DNA of 64,000 bases from positions 558,001 through 622,000 of the forward strand of contig JADJQW010000004.1 in the NCBI GenBank assembly GCA_016712535.1. The letters are read 5' to 3'. How positions within the stretch are numbered: the first letter of the stretch is position 1; the number at the start of each line of letters is the position of its first letter. The notes under the pieces are model-generated. The model did no database searches, was not told the DNA's origin, and saw nothing but the letters and a program-made list of their open reading frames with translations. The translations under genes and the position numbers were made by a program. Source of the stretch: Flavobacteriales bacterium (GTDB lineage Bacteria; Bacteroidota; Bacteroidia; Flavobacteriales_F; PHOS-HE28). Below are positions 7,538 through 14,937 of this stretch, one piece after another.

Positions 7538-8602
7538 ATGCCCATCACTCGCGACGCCGTCCTCTCCGCCCTTTCCCGCATCCTCGAGCCCGACCTGAAG
7601 AAGGACATCGTGGCGCTCGACCTCGTGCGCGACATCCGGATCGAAGGGAACACCATCCAGGTGAACGTCGAGGTGAGCAACCCCGCCATGCACAGCCGCA
7701 AGCGCATGGAGGAGGCCGTGATCTTCAATGTGAAGCAGGCGCTCGGTCAGGAGTTGAATGTGATGGTGACGGTAAGCCCATTGAGCGGCGAGCGTGCCAA
7801 CGTGCGCAAGGTGCTGCCCGGCGTTAAGCACATCGTGGCCATTGCCAGCGGCAAGGGCGGCGTGGGCAAGAGCACCATCACCGCCAATCTCGCTGCGGGC
7901 CTGGCCGCGCGCGGCCTGCGCGTAGGCCTCATCGATGCCGACATCTACGGCCCCAGCATGCCGCTGATGTTCGATGTGGTGCATGAGAAGCCCGGAACGC
8001 GTGAGCGCGATGGCAAGCATTGGATCGTGCCGGTGGAGAGCTACGGCGTGAAGCTGCTCAGCATCGGCTTCTTCGCGCAGACCGATCAGGCCATCGTTTG
8101 GCGCGGCCCCATGGCCACCAAGGCACTGGAGCAGATGATCAAGGATGTGGACTGGGGCGAGCTTGATGTGATGTTCATCGACCTGCCGCCCGGCACCGGT
8201 GACATCCACCTCTCCTTGGTGCAGGCCGTGCCCTTGAGCGGTGCCATCATCGTGAGCACGCCGCAGCCCGTGGCCCTCATCGATGCGCGCAAAGGCGTGG
8301 GCATGTTCCGGCTGCCCAGCGTGAATGTGCCGGTGCTCGGCATCGTTGAGAACATGGCCTGGTTCACGCCCGCTGAGCTGCCGGAGAACAAGTACTTCAT
8401 CTTCGGCAAGGGCGGTGCGAAGGCGCTCGCGGAGGAACTGAAGGTGCCCTTCCTGGGCGAAGTGCCATTGATCCAAAGCGTTCGCGAGGCCGGCGATGTG
8501 GGCCGCCCCGCCGTGCTGCAAGGCGATACGCCCGCCGCTGCGCCTTTCCGCCATCTTTGCGCCACGGTCTCGGACAGCGTGCTGAAGGCCATCCCCGCTT
8601 GA
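7538..8602 (+). CDS. mrp: Mrp/NBP35-family iron-sulfur cluster carrier ATPase
   Basis: A 354-residue P-loop ATPase that helps deliver Fe-S clusters. Residues 1-90 are a DUF59 (MIP18-type) domain; the deviant Walker A is ASGKGGVGKSTI (P-loop 104-112), followed by DADIYGPSMP and FIDLPPGTGDIHL. The place where many Nbp35/Ind1 proteins carry CxxC reads ENMAWFTPAELPENKY and has no cysteine, so a bridging cluster of the usual kind cannot be bound there. The nifU-like gene follows after 3 bases, which supports an Fe-S role. Full length. Confidence 0.92.
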   Translation: MPITRDAVLSALSRILEPDLKKDIVALDLVRDIRIEGNTIQVNVEVSNPAMHSRKRMEEAVIFNVKQALGQELNVMVTVSPLSGERANVRKVLPGVKHIVAIASGKGGVGKSTITANLAAGLAARGLRVGLIDADIYGPSMPLMFDVVHEKPGTRERDGKHWIVPVESYGVKLLSIGFFAQTDQAIVWRGPMATKALEQMIKDVDWGELDVMFIDLPPGTGDIHLSLVQAVPLSGAIIVSTPQPVALIDARKGVGMFRLPSVNVPVLGIVENMAWFTPAELPENKYFIFGKGGAKALAEELKVPFLGEVPLIQSVREAGDVGRPAVLQGDTPAAAPFRHLCATVSDSVLKAIPA

Positions 8603-8605
8603 GCC

Positions 8606-8869
8606 ATGAACCCCAAGGACCTCGAAGCCGCTGAACTGCGCATCCGGGAAGCGCTCGCCGAGCTGCGCCCCTTCCTCGAGGCCGATGGCGGCGACATCAC
8701 CTTGGATGAGGTGACCCCCGATGGCGTGGCGCGCGTGCGCCTGCACGGCAACTGCCTGGGCTGCGCCATGGTGCCCATGACCATGAAGGCCGGCGTGGAG
8801 GAGGCGATCAGGCGCGTGGCCCCGCAGGTGAAGAAGGTGGAGGCGGTGAATCTGGGCGTGGAGGCCTGA
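8606..8869 (+). CDS. NifU C-terminal-domain Fe-S scaffold protein
   Basis: An 87-residue NFU-type protein that can hold and pass on a 4Fe-4S cluster. The key motif is Cys50-x-x-Cys53 in HGNCLGCAMVPMTM, after the FLEADGGDITLDEV stretch seen in all NifU C-terminal domains. It is encoded 3 bases after mrp and almost certainly on the same transcript. It consists only of the scaffold domain, with no IscU-like or ferredoxin part. Confidence 0.92.
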   Translation: MNPKDLEAAELRIREALAELRPFLEADGGDITLDEVTPDGVARVRLHGNCLGCAMVPMTMKAGVEEAIRRVAPQVKKVEAVNLGVEA

Positions 8870-8942
8870 AAGCGAACCAAGCGCAGGCGCTGGTGTTATC
8901 CCGCCGCGTGATCCGCGTCACCAGCGCGCATCCGCCCCCGGC

Positions 8943-8950
8943 TACCTTCG
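8943..8950 (+). promoter_or_regulatory. -7-like motif TACCTTCG upstream of korA
   Basis: TACCTTCG ends 11 bases before the korA ATG at 8962, which suggests a very short leader. It is one of the recurring TAnnTTCG instances. Confidence 0.4.
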
Positions 8951-8961
8951 CGCCGCATTCC

Positions 8962-10827
8962 ATGTCCACAGCCCCTACGAAGACCAAGCCCGTTGAGGAA
9001 CGGCGCAACGTGGTCATCCTCTTCGCCGGTGATAGCGGCGATGGCATCCAGCTCACCGGCGCGCAGTTCACCGACAGCAGCGCGCTCTTCGGCAACGATG
9101 TGAGCACCTTCCCGAATTTCCCGGCGGAGATCCGTGCGCCGCAGGGCACCCTGGCCGGCGTTAGCGGCTTCCAGCTGCACTTCGGCAGCGTGGAGGTGTG
9201 GACCCCCGGCGACCAGTGCGACGTGCTGGTGGTGATGAACGCGGCGGCGCTGAAGGCCAACCTGATCAAATTGAAGAAGGGCGGCGCCATCATCGCCAAT
9301 ACCGATGGCTTCGATAAGAAGAACCTCCGCCTGGCGGGCTACATCGACGAAGCCGATCCGCTCACGGACGGCTCCCTCTCCGAGTACTCGCTGCACAGCG
9401 TGGATGTGACCAAGATGACGCGCGCTGCGCTTGACGGCCTCACGCTCGGCATGAAGGAGAAGGACCGCTGCAAGAACATGTTCGTGCTGGGCTTCATCAA
9501 CTGGATGTACAGCCGCGGCATGGAGAACAGCGAGCGCTTCCTGCAGCAGAAGTTCACGAAGAAGCCGGACCTGCTCGAGGCCAACCTGCGCGCGCTCAAG
9601 GCCGGCTACCACTTCGGCGACACCAGCGAGACCTTCACCACGCGCTTCGAGGTGAAGCCCGCGCCCATGCCCAAGGGCAGCTATCGCAGCATCACCGGCA
9701 ATCAGGGCACCGCGCTCGGCCTCATCGCCGCCGCGCAGAAAGCGAAGCTCGACCTCTTCTACGGCAGCTATCCCATCACACCGGCGAGCGACATCCTGCA
9801 CGAGCTCTCGCGCCACAAGAACTTCGGCGTGGTCACCTTCCAGGCGGAGGATGAGATCGCGGCCATCAGCAGCGCGATCGGCGCCAGCTACGGAGGCGCG
9901 ATCGGCATCACGGCGAGCAGCGGTCCAGGCATCGCGCTGAAGACCGAGGCGATGGGCCTCGCCTTCATGCTCGAGATCCCCTTGGTGATCGTGAACGTGC
10001 AGCGCGGCGGACCGAGCACGGGCCTGCCCACCAAGACAGAGCAAGCCGACCTCTGGCAAGCGGTCTTCGGCCGCAACGGCGAAGCCCCCATCCCCGTGAT
10101 CGCCGCCAGCACGCCCATCGATTGCTTCGACATGGCCTTCGAGGCCGTGCAGATCGCCATCGAGCACATGACGCCGGTGATCCTGCTCACCGACGGCTAC
10201 ATCGCCAACGGCGCGGAGCCATGGCGTTTCCCTCAGTCGAAGGACCTGCCTGCCATCGCGCCCAACTTCATCAAAGGCCCGAACGATGGCGAGCGCTTCC
10301 TGCCCTATCTCCGTGACGATCGAGGGGTCCGCCCATGGGCCTTGCCCGGCCAACCTGGCCTGCAGCACCGCATCGGCGGCATCGAGAAGCAGGACATGAC
10401 CGGCAACATCAGCTACGAGCCGAAGAACCATGAGCTGATGGTGCGGCTGCGTGACGAGAAAGTCGCGCGCATCGCGGATCGCTTCAAGCCCATCCGTTTG
10501 GATAGCGGTCCGCCCGAGGGCGATGCGATCATTGTGGGCTGGGGAAGCACCTACGGGGCGATCAGAACGGCCGCCCTTGAATTGCAAGCTGAAGGGCACA
10601 GCGTGGCGCACGTGCACATCAGGCACCTGTTCCCCTTCAACAAGGGCTTGGGGCCACTGCTGAAGAAGTACAAGCAGGTGCTGGTGCCCGAGATGAACAG
10701 CGGCCAATTGCGGCAGATGCTGCGCGCGGAGTTCCTCGTGGACGCGCAGGGCCTGAACAAGATCCAAGGATTGCCATTCACCAGCGCGGAGATCAAGGAA
10801 GCCGTGCTCAATCTGATGAAGCGATGA
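8962..10827 (+). CDS. korA: 2-oxoacid:ferredoxin oxidoreductase, fused gamma-alpha subunit (2-oxoglutarate type)
   Basis: A 621-residue subunit that, with KorB, oxidises 2-oxoglutarate (or a related 2-oxoacid) to the acyl-CoA with ferredoxin as electron acceptor. The first ~200 residues are the gamma domain (ILFAGDSGDGIQLTGAQF); the alpha domain follows from about residue 240 (SYRSITGNQGTALGLIAA, GSYPITPASDILHEL, VTFQAEDEIAAI, SSGPGIALKTEAMGLAFMLE). The start at ATG 8962 was chosen because the gamma motif begins about 20 residues later. Its stop overlaps the korB start by 4 bases (ATGA), so translation is coupled. Substrate preference is inferred from family resemblance. Confidence 0.92.
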   Translation: MSTAPTKTKPVEERRNVVILFAGDSGDGIQLTGAQFTDSSALFGNDVSTFPNFPAEIRAPQGTLAGVSGFQLHFGSVEVWTPGDQCDVLVVMNAAALKANLIKLKKGGAIIANTDGFDKKNLRLAGYIDEADPLTDGSLSEYSLHSVDVTKMTRAALDGLTLGMKEKDRCKNMFVLGFINWMYSRGMENSERFLQQKFTKKPDLLEANLRALKAGYHFGDTSETFTTRFEVKPAPMPKGSYRSITGNQGTALGLIAAAQKAKLDLFYGSYPITPASDILHELSRHKNFGVVTFQAEDEIAAISSAIGASYGGAIGITASSGPGIALKTEAMGLAFMLEIPLVIVNVQRGGPSTGLPTKTEQADLWQAVFGRNGEAPIPVIAASTPIDCFDMAFEAVQIAIEHMTPVILLTDGYIANGAEPWRFPQSKDLPAIAPNFIKGPNDGERFLPYLRDDRGVRPWALPGQPGLQHRIGGIEKQDMTGNISYEPKNHELMVRLRDEKVARIADRFKPIRLDSGPPEGDAIIVGWGSTYGAIRTAALELQAEGHSVAHVHIRHLFPFNKGLGPLLKKYKQVLVPEMNSGQLRQMLRAEFLVDAQGLNKIQGLPFTSAEIKEAVLNLMKR

Positions 10828-11852
10828 GCGCCGTGAACGGGACCGTTGCTCCGGAGAGGATCGATTTCTCTTCCGACCAGGAAGTGCGCTGGTGCCCTGG
10901 CTGCGGCGATTACAGCATCCTGAAGCAGGTGCAGACCCTGCTCGAGCAGAGCGGCAAGAAGAAGGAGGAGGTGGTCTTCATCAGCGGCATCGGCTGCAGC
11001 TCGCGCTTCCCTTATTACCTCGATACGTACGGCCTGCACGGTATCCACGGCCGTGCACCGGCCATCGTGAGCGGCCTGCGCAGCGTGCGACCCGACCTGA
11101 GCGTGTGGATGATCACCGGCGATGGCGACGCGCTCAGCATCGGCGGCAACCACATCATCCACCTGCTGCGCCGCAATGTGGACGTGAACGTGCTGCTCTT
11201 CAACAACGAGATATACGGCCTCACGAAAGGGCAGTATTCGCCCACTTCACCCGAAGGCGCGGTGACGCGCAGCACGCCCATGGGCAGCACGGATCATCCG
11301 TTCAACCCGCTCGCGCTGGTGAAGGGCGCCGATGGCACTTTCATCGCAAGGAGCATGGATCGAGACCCCAAGCACATGCGCGAAGTGCTTGCTCGCGCTG
11401 ATGCGCATCGCGGCACCTCGCTCGTGGAGATCTACCAGAACTGCAACGTCTTCAACGACGGCGCCTTCGAGGTCTTCACGGAGAAGGCGAACAAGCCCAC
11501 GAACACGCTCTTTGTGGAGCAGGGCAAGCCGCTCACCTTCGCGAACGGGACGAAGGGCATCTGCATCAAGGAGATGAAGCCGCGCATCATCGACATCGGC
11601 CCGGACTTCTCGCCCAACGACTGCTGGATCCACGACGAGCGCGACAACTTCAAGGCCTCGATCCTCGTGCGCTTATTCGAGGACCCCCGTCACGAAGGCG
11701 CCTTCCCGCGTCCCTTCGGCGTATTCTATGTCGCCGACCGTCCCACGCACGAGGAGAAGCTGCAAGGGCAGGTGAAGCGCGCGAAGGAGGTGAAGGGAGT
11801 CGGCGACCTCGATGCGCTGCTCAAGGGCGAGCATACGTGGACGATAGGCTGA
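10824..11852 (+). CDS. korB: 2-oxoacid:ferredoxin oxidoreductase, beta subunit
   Basis: A 342-residue thiamine-diphosphate-binding subunit partnering KorA. It shows VRWCPGCGDYSI with Cys24 and Cys27 near the N-terminus, GIGCSSRFPYY, the ThDP/Mg motif GDGDALSIGGNHIIH, and NNEIYGLTKGQYSPTS. The ATGA overlap with korA gives near-equal expression. It is followed almost immediately by the convergent anti-sigma-TonB gene, with only 5 bases between the stops. Intact and full length. Confidence 0.93.
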   Translation: MSAVNGTVAPERIDFSSDQEVRWCPGCGDYSILKQVQTLLEQSGKKKEEVVFISGIGCSSRFPYYLDTYGLHGIHGRAPAIVSGLRSVRPDLSVWMITGDGDALSIGGNHIIHLLRRNVDVNVLLFNNEIYGLTKGQYSPTSPEGAVTRSTPMGSTDHPFNPLALVKGADGTFIARSMDRDPKHMREVLARADAHRGTSLVEIYQNCNVFNDGAFEVFTEKANKPTNTLFVEQGKPLTFANGTKGICIKEMKPRIIDIGPDFSPNDCWIHDERDNFKASILVRLFEDPRHEGAFPRPFGVFYVADRPTHEEKLQGQVKRAKEVKGVGDLDALLKGEHTWTIG

Positions 11853-11857
11853 TCGAT

Positions 11858-14296
11858 CTATCGTAGAGAGAAGCTGACCGGCAGCTGCATCCGGCAGGCC
11901 ACTGGCCGTCCGCCCGCCCGGCTGGGCTCCCACTTCGGCATCATGCGCACCACGCGCAGCGCTTCGCGGTCGCACGCCGCCCCTCCGCTCCTCTGCACGG
12001 CGTGATTCGTAGTGCTGCCATCGGCCTCCACGGTGAACACCAGCACCACACGCCCATCGCCGCCGGGATCCGCGGGCACCTTCATCCGTTCGCGCAGCCA
12101 GGCCCACATCGCCTCTTCGCCGCCGGGGAAGCGCGCAGCTGTCTCGATACGCTGCTCGTTGATCGCTGTGACGCGCGCACTGTCTTCCGCCGGGACTCCA
12201 GTGGCACCCGTGCACGGAAACACCACGGGCATCAGCTCTTGCCGCAAGCGCACGCGATCGGTATTGCGCTTCTGCCGTGCGCGGTCACCGGCGGACCAGA
12301 TCAAGTAGCGGCTTTCGTCGAGCAGATTTTCCTCCACGTTGCCTTTGGTGCGCAGCATGGCGCGCAGGCCATTGTCGTCGGTGGGCGCGAGGGATGCGGT
12401 GATGCGTGACTGCCCGGAGGCTTTGGCCGCAAAGGCGAACTGCTGCGAGCCTTTCATGCCGAGGCAGAGCAGGTCGTAGGTGAAGAGCGTGTTCAGGCGT
12501 TCTTCGAAGCCCCCGCCTTGCTCGTTCATCCGTTGGTAGCTGTTCAGTTGGTCCGGGATTAGGTACACGACTAGCTCATCGAAGCTCGCACGGTCCGCGA
12601 CTTCCACGATTAGCGGTGTATAGGAGAGTGCGGCGGTCTTTCCGGTCTGGTCGTCAGTGTAGCTCATGCTGCTGCGCGAAACGGTGGCTTGGAGTACGGC
12701 TTTGTCCACGTTCCACCAGCCGGAATTGCTCACAGGTACCACCCATGCCGCGCGCGGGAATGGTACTTGCTTGTAGCCGAGCTGCTTGTATACTGTGTCT
12801 AGGTTCGCGGCTAGTTCTTTTTGGAACAATGCGCCTTCCCGGACGCTTTCAGCCATAGCATGATCCGCGCGCTTGGCATCGCTCTTCACGTCCTGTTTCC
12901 ATTGTTCGTTCCAAAATTTCTCTTGGGTCTTGCGGATGGCGTCGGCCTCTGAACTGCTGATTTTCTCGTAGAAGGTGCGCAGGCGTTCTGCCGCATGCTT
13001 GGGCAGGTCCACGCGGCCGTCGTTACGCCGCGTGAAAGCGCTGAATGCAGCGTGCCCCATGCGCACGGCTCGCGAATCCAGCTCGCTCAGGTCCTGGTCG
13101 AGGTTGTTCACGTAGAGATCGAGCACCGCATTGTCGCAGGTGCCGTGGATCGCGCGCATGCGCTCCTCGAACTCGCGCGTGGCCAGGTTGCTCCCGTTGA
13201 AGCGCGGCTGCCAGATGGTCATAACCTTGGCGGGGTCGATGCCTGTTCCTTGATACGTCGTTTCCATCAGCTTATCCAAGTTCTTGGTCGTCGTGTCCGA
13301 AGAAACGAACGCTTCGACCGGACCCGAATTTCCAGTACCAGCGACGACGGGCCATATCTCTGTGCGCTCGGCGATTCCTCTATCCTGCACGGGCGCTGGC
13401 GATGATGTGTAGCAGAACGAGTAATACAAGCTGTCCTTGAACGCTTTGGTCGTGACAGCCTGCCCCAACTCAGCGAGCTTTTGCACATAGCCCGGCGGAT
13501 AGAAGTTGAGCGTGGTGATGTCCACGGGCACCAACGATTTCTTCAGCGGCTGCGGGTCGCGCCAATCGATACGGCCATCGGGCAGCTCCTCGCCGCGATA
13601 GAGCATCATGCCTTCTTGGTTGCGCTGTGCCGGCACCATCGCCGTGATCGCCTTGCTCGGATCGATGCGAACCACACGTCCGTTCTGCCGGGCGTCGATG
13701 TGGAACATGCCGCCGGTCTCCAAGAGCGTATCGCCGCTCATGGTGCTGAGGCCCGCTTTGACGATGTCGATGGCCGTGAGCGCTTCCTTCAGCGTCACCT
13801 GCACGGGCGATGCGATCGTTCGCCCGAGGCTGTCGATGAAGCAGCCGCGGGGGATGTCGAGCACGATGCCTCCTGGGCTGAGCACTGTGGTGTCGCGCTG
13901 GGTATCGACGTTGATCAGGAGTGGTCGTAGGGCATCTTCCGTGGCAGTGATGCCCTCTTCAATGGTCGCTCGGGGCGCATCACCCCGCTCATCGTATGTC
14001 GGCGCTTCGCGCTTCAGCATGAGCACGGCCGCCGTGATGCCGATCACAGCAACGATCACCGACCCGCCGATCCACGGCCCCGGCTTCCCGAAGCGATAGG
14101 CGCGATACGCTTTCGCCGCGGCAGCGCGAACCGGAACGCGCGCCACGCCTTCGCGCAGCGCCCGCTGGTCATCGATCAGCTCGCGCAGCTCCGCGCTCTT
14201 GCTTGCGCGTTCTTCAAAGGCCGCACGGTCAGCAGCGTTCATGGACCCGTCGAGGTAACGGTCCACCAGTTCCATCAGGTGCAGTTCGTCGCGCAT
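11858..14296 (-). CDS. Anti-sigma-like membrane protein with C-terminal TonB domain
   Basis: An 812-residue protein that joins two roles. Residues 1-70 look like the cytoplasmic part of a Bacteroidota anti-sigma factor (LMELVDRYLDGSMNAADRAA), 74-95 form one transmembrane helix (IGGSVIVAVIGITAAVLML), and the rest would lie in the periplasm. Roughly the last 100 residues match TonB C-terminal domains: FPGGEEAMWAWLRERMKVP, GRVVLVFTVEADGS, DREALRVVRMMPKWEPSRA and a final LPVSFSLR. The ~600 residues between are uncharacterised. The ATG at 14296 is 2 bases after the sigma-factor stop, so the two are co-translated. Inference: it may hold the ECF sigma factor and sense or energise an outer-membrane receptor. 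Confidence 0.75.
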   Translation of the reverse strand: MRDELHLMELVDRYLDGSMNAADRAAFEERASKSAELRELIDDQRALREGVARVPVRAAAAKAYRAYRFGKPGPWIGGSVIVAVIGITAAVLMLKREAPTYDERGDAPRATIEEGITATEDALRPLLINVDTQRDTTVLSPGGIVLDIPRGCFIDSLGRTIASPVQVTLKEALTAIDIVKAGLSTMSGDTLLETGGMFHIDARQNGRVVRIDPSKAITAMVPAQRNQEGMMLYRGEELPDGRIDWRDPQPLKKSLVPVDITTLNFYPPGYVQKLAELGQAVTTKAFKDSLYYSFCYTSSPAPVQDRGIAERTEIWPVVAGTGNSGPVEAFVSSDTTTKNLDKLMETTYQGTGIDPAKVMTIWQPRFNGSNLATREFEERMRAIHGTCDNAVLDLYVNNLDQDLSELDSRAVRMGHAAFSAFTRRNDGRVDLPKHAAERLRTFYEKISSSEADAIRKTQEKFWNEQWKQDVKSDAKRADHAMAESVREGALFQKELAANLDTVYKQLGYKQVPFPRAAWVVPVSNSGWWNVDKAVLQATVSRSSMSYTDDQTGKTAALSYTPLIVEVADRASFDELVVYLIPDQLNSYQRMNEQGGGFEERLNTLFTYDLLCLGMKGSQQFAFAAKASGQSRITASLAPTDDNGLRAMLRTKGNVEENLLDESRYLIWSAGDRARQKRNTDRVRLRQELMPVVFPCTGATGVPAEDSARVTAINEQRIETAARFPGGEEAMWAWLRERMKVPADPGGDGRVVLVFTVEADGSTTNHAVQRSGGAACDREALRVVRMMPKWEPSRAGGRPVACRMQLPVSFSLR

Positions 14297-14298
14297 GT

Positions 14299-14868
14299 TC
14301 AGGGGTGTTGCATGGTTGCGACGGTCATGGGGACAAGCTTGCGGTACCGCTTGCGGGCCTCCTCCAGGCACTTGTACTTGCGCGTCTTCGCAGCGCCCTC
14401 GCCGGCGAAGCCCAGCACCTTGGCGATCGCGCTCAAGGGCTCGTGCTTCACATAGAAGCGCGTGAGCACATCGAGGCACTTATCGCTCAGCGATTTCAGC
14501 GCCTGCTCTGCGCGCTTGTACTCGCCTTCGCGTGCCAGGAGCACCGTGAGGTCGGCGGGCTCATCGGCCTCATCATCGAGCTTCCACTCGGTGAGGGCCT
14601 TGTGGCGGCGGCGCAATTCCTCGCGCCAGAGGTTGCGGCATACCGCGAAGAGGAAGGTGCCGATGCCGCTGGTGAGCAAGAAGCCTTCGGTGCGCACGCG
14701 GCGGTGGAAGATGATGAGGGCATCCTGGAAGATGTCCTTCGCATCGCCGCTGCGGCCGCTGTTCTGCCGCACCAGGTGCTCCACCTTGGGCAAGTGGGCG
14801 TAGAGCGCCTTGAAGGCCTCGTGGTCCTTGCCGCTCCGGATGAGGTCGATGATCCGCTCGTCGTCCAT
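14299..14868 (-). CDS. ECF-type RNA polymerase sigma factor
   Basis: A 189-residue sigma-70-family protein. Region 2 is seen in EAFKALYAHLPKVEHLVRQN and DAKDIFQDALIIFHRRV, with the promoter-melting segment GTFLFAVCRNLWREELRRR; region 4 in KSLSDKCLDVLTRFYVKHEP and IAKVLGFAGEGAAKTRKYKCL. It lies directly upstream of an anti-sigma-like gene and just downstream of a TonB-dependent receptor gene, all on the minus strand. Expected function: transcription of an envelope-related regulon when released from its anti-sigma partner. Confidence 0.87.
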   Translation of the reverse strand: MDDERIIDLIRSGKDHEAFKALYAHLPKVEHLVRQNSGRSGDAKDIFQDALIIFHRRVRTEGFLLTSGIGTFLFAVCRNLWREELRRRHKALTEWKLDDEADEPADLTVLLAREGEYKRAEQALKSLSDKCLDVLTRFYVKHEPLSAIAKVLGFAGEGAAKTRKYKCLEEARKRYRKLVPMTVATMQHP

Positions 14869-14937
14869 GGTCGTGACCGTCTTTCACCCTTGATGGCAGG
14901 AACGAAGAAAGGTGACCCATCGCACCCGGACCGCTGA

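Noticed and set aside
8896..10767. 623-codon open frame on the minus strand opposite korA
   Set aside because: korA has unmistakable family motifs on the plus strand and couples with korB; the reverse reading is compositionally odd (rich in His, Val, Leu) and has no motif.
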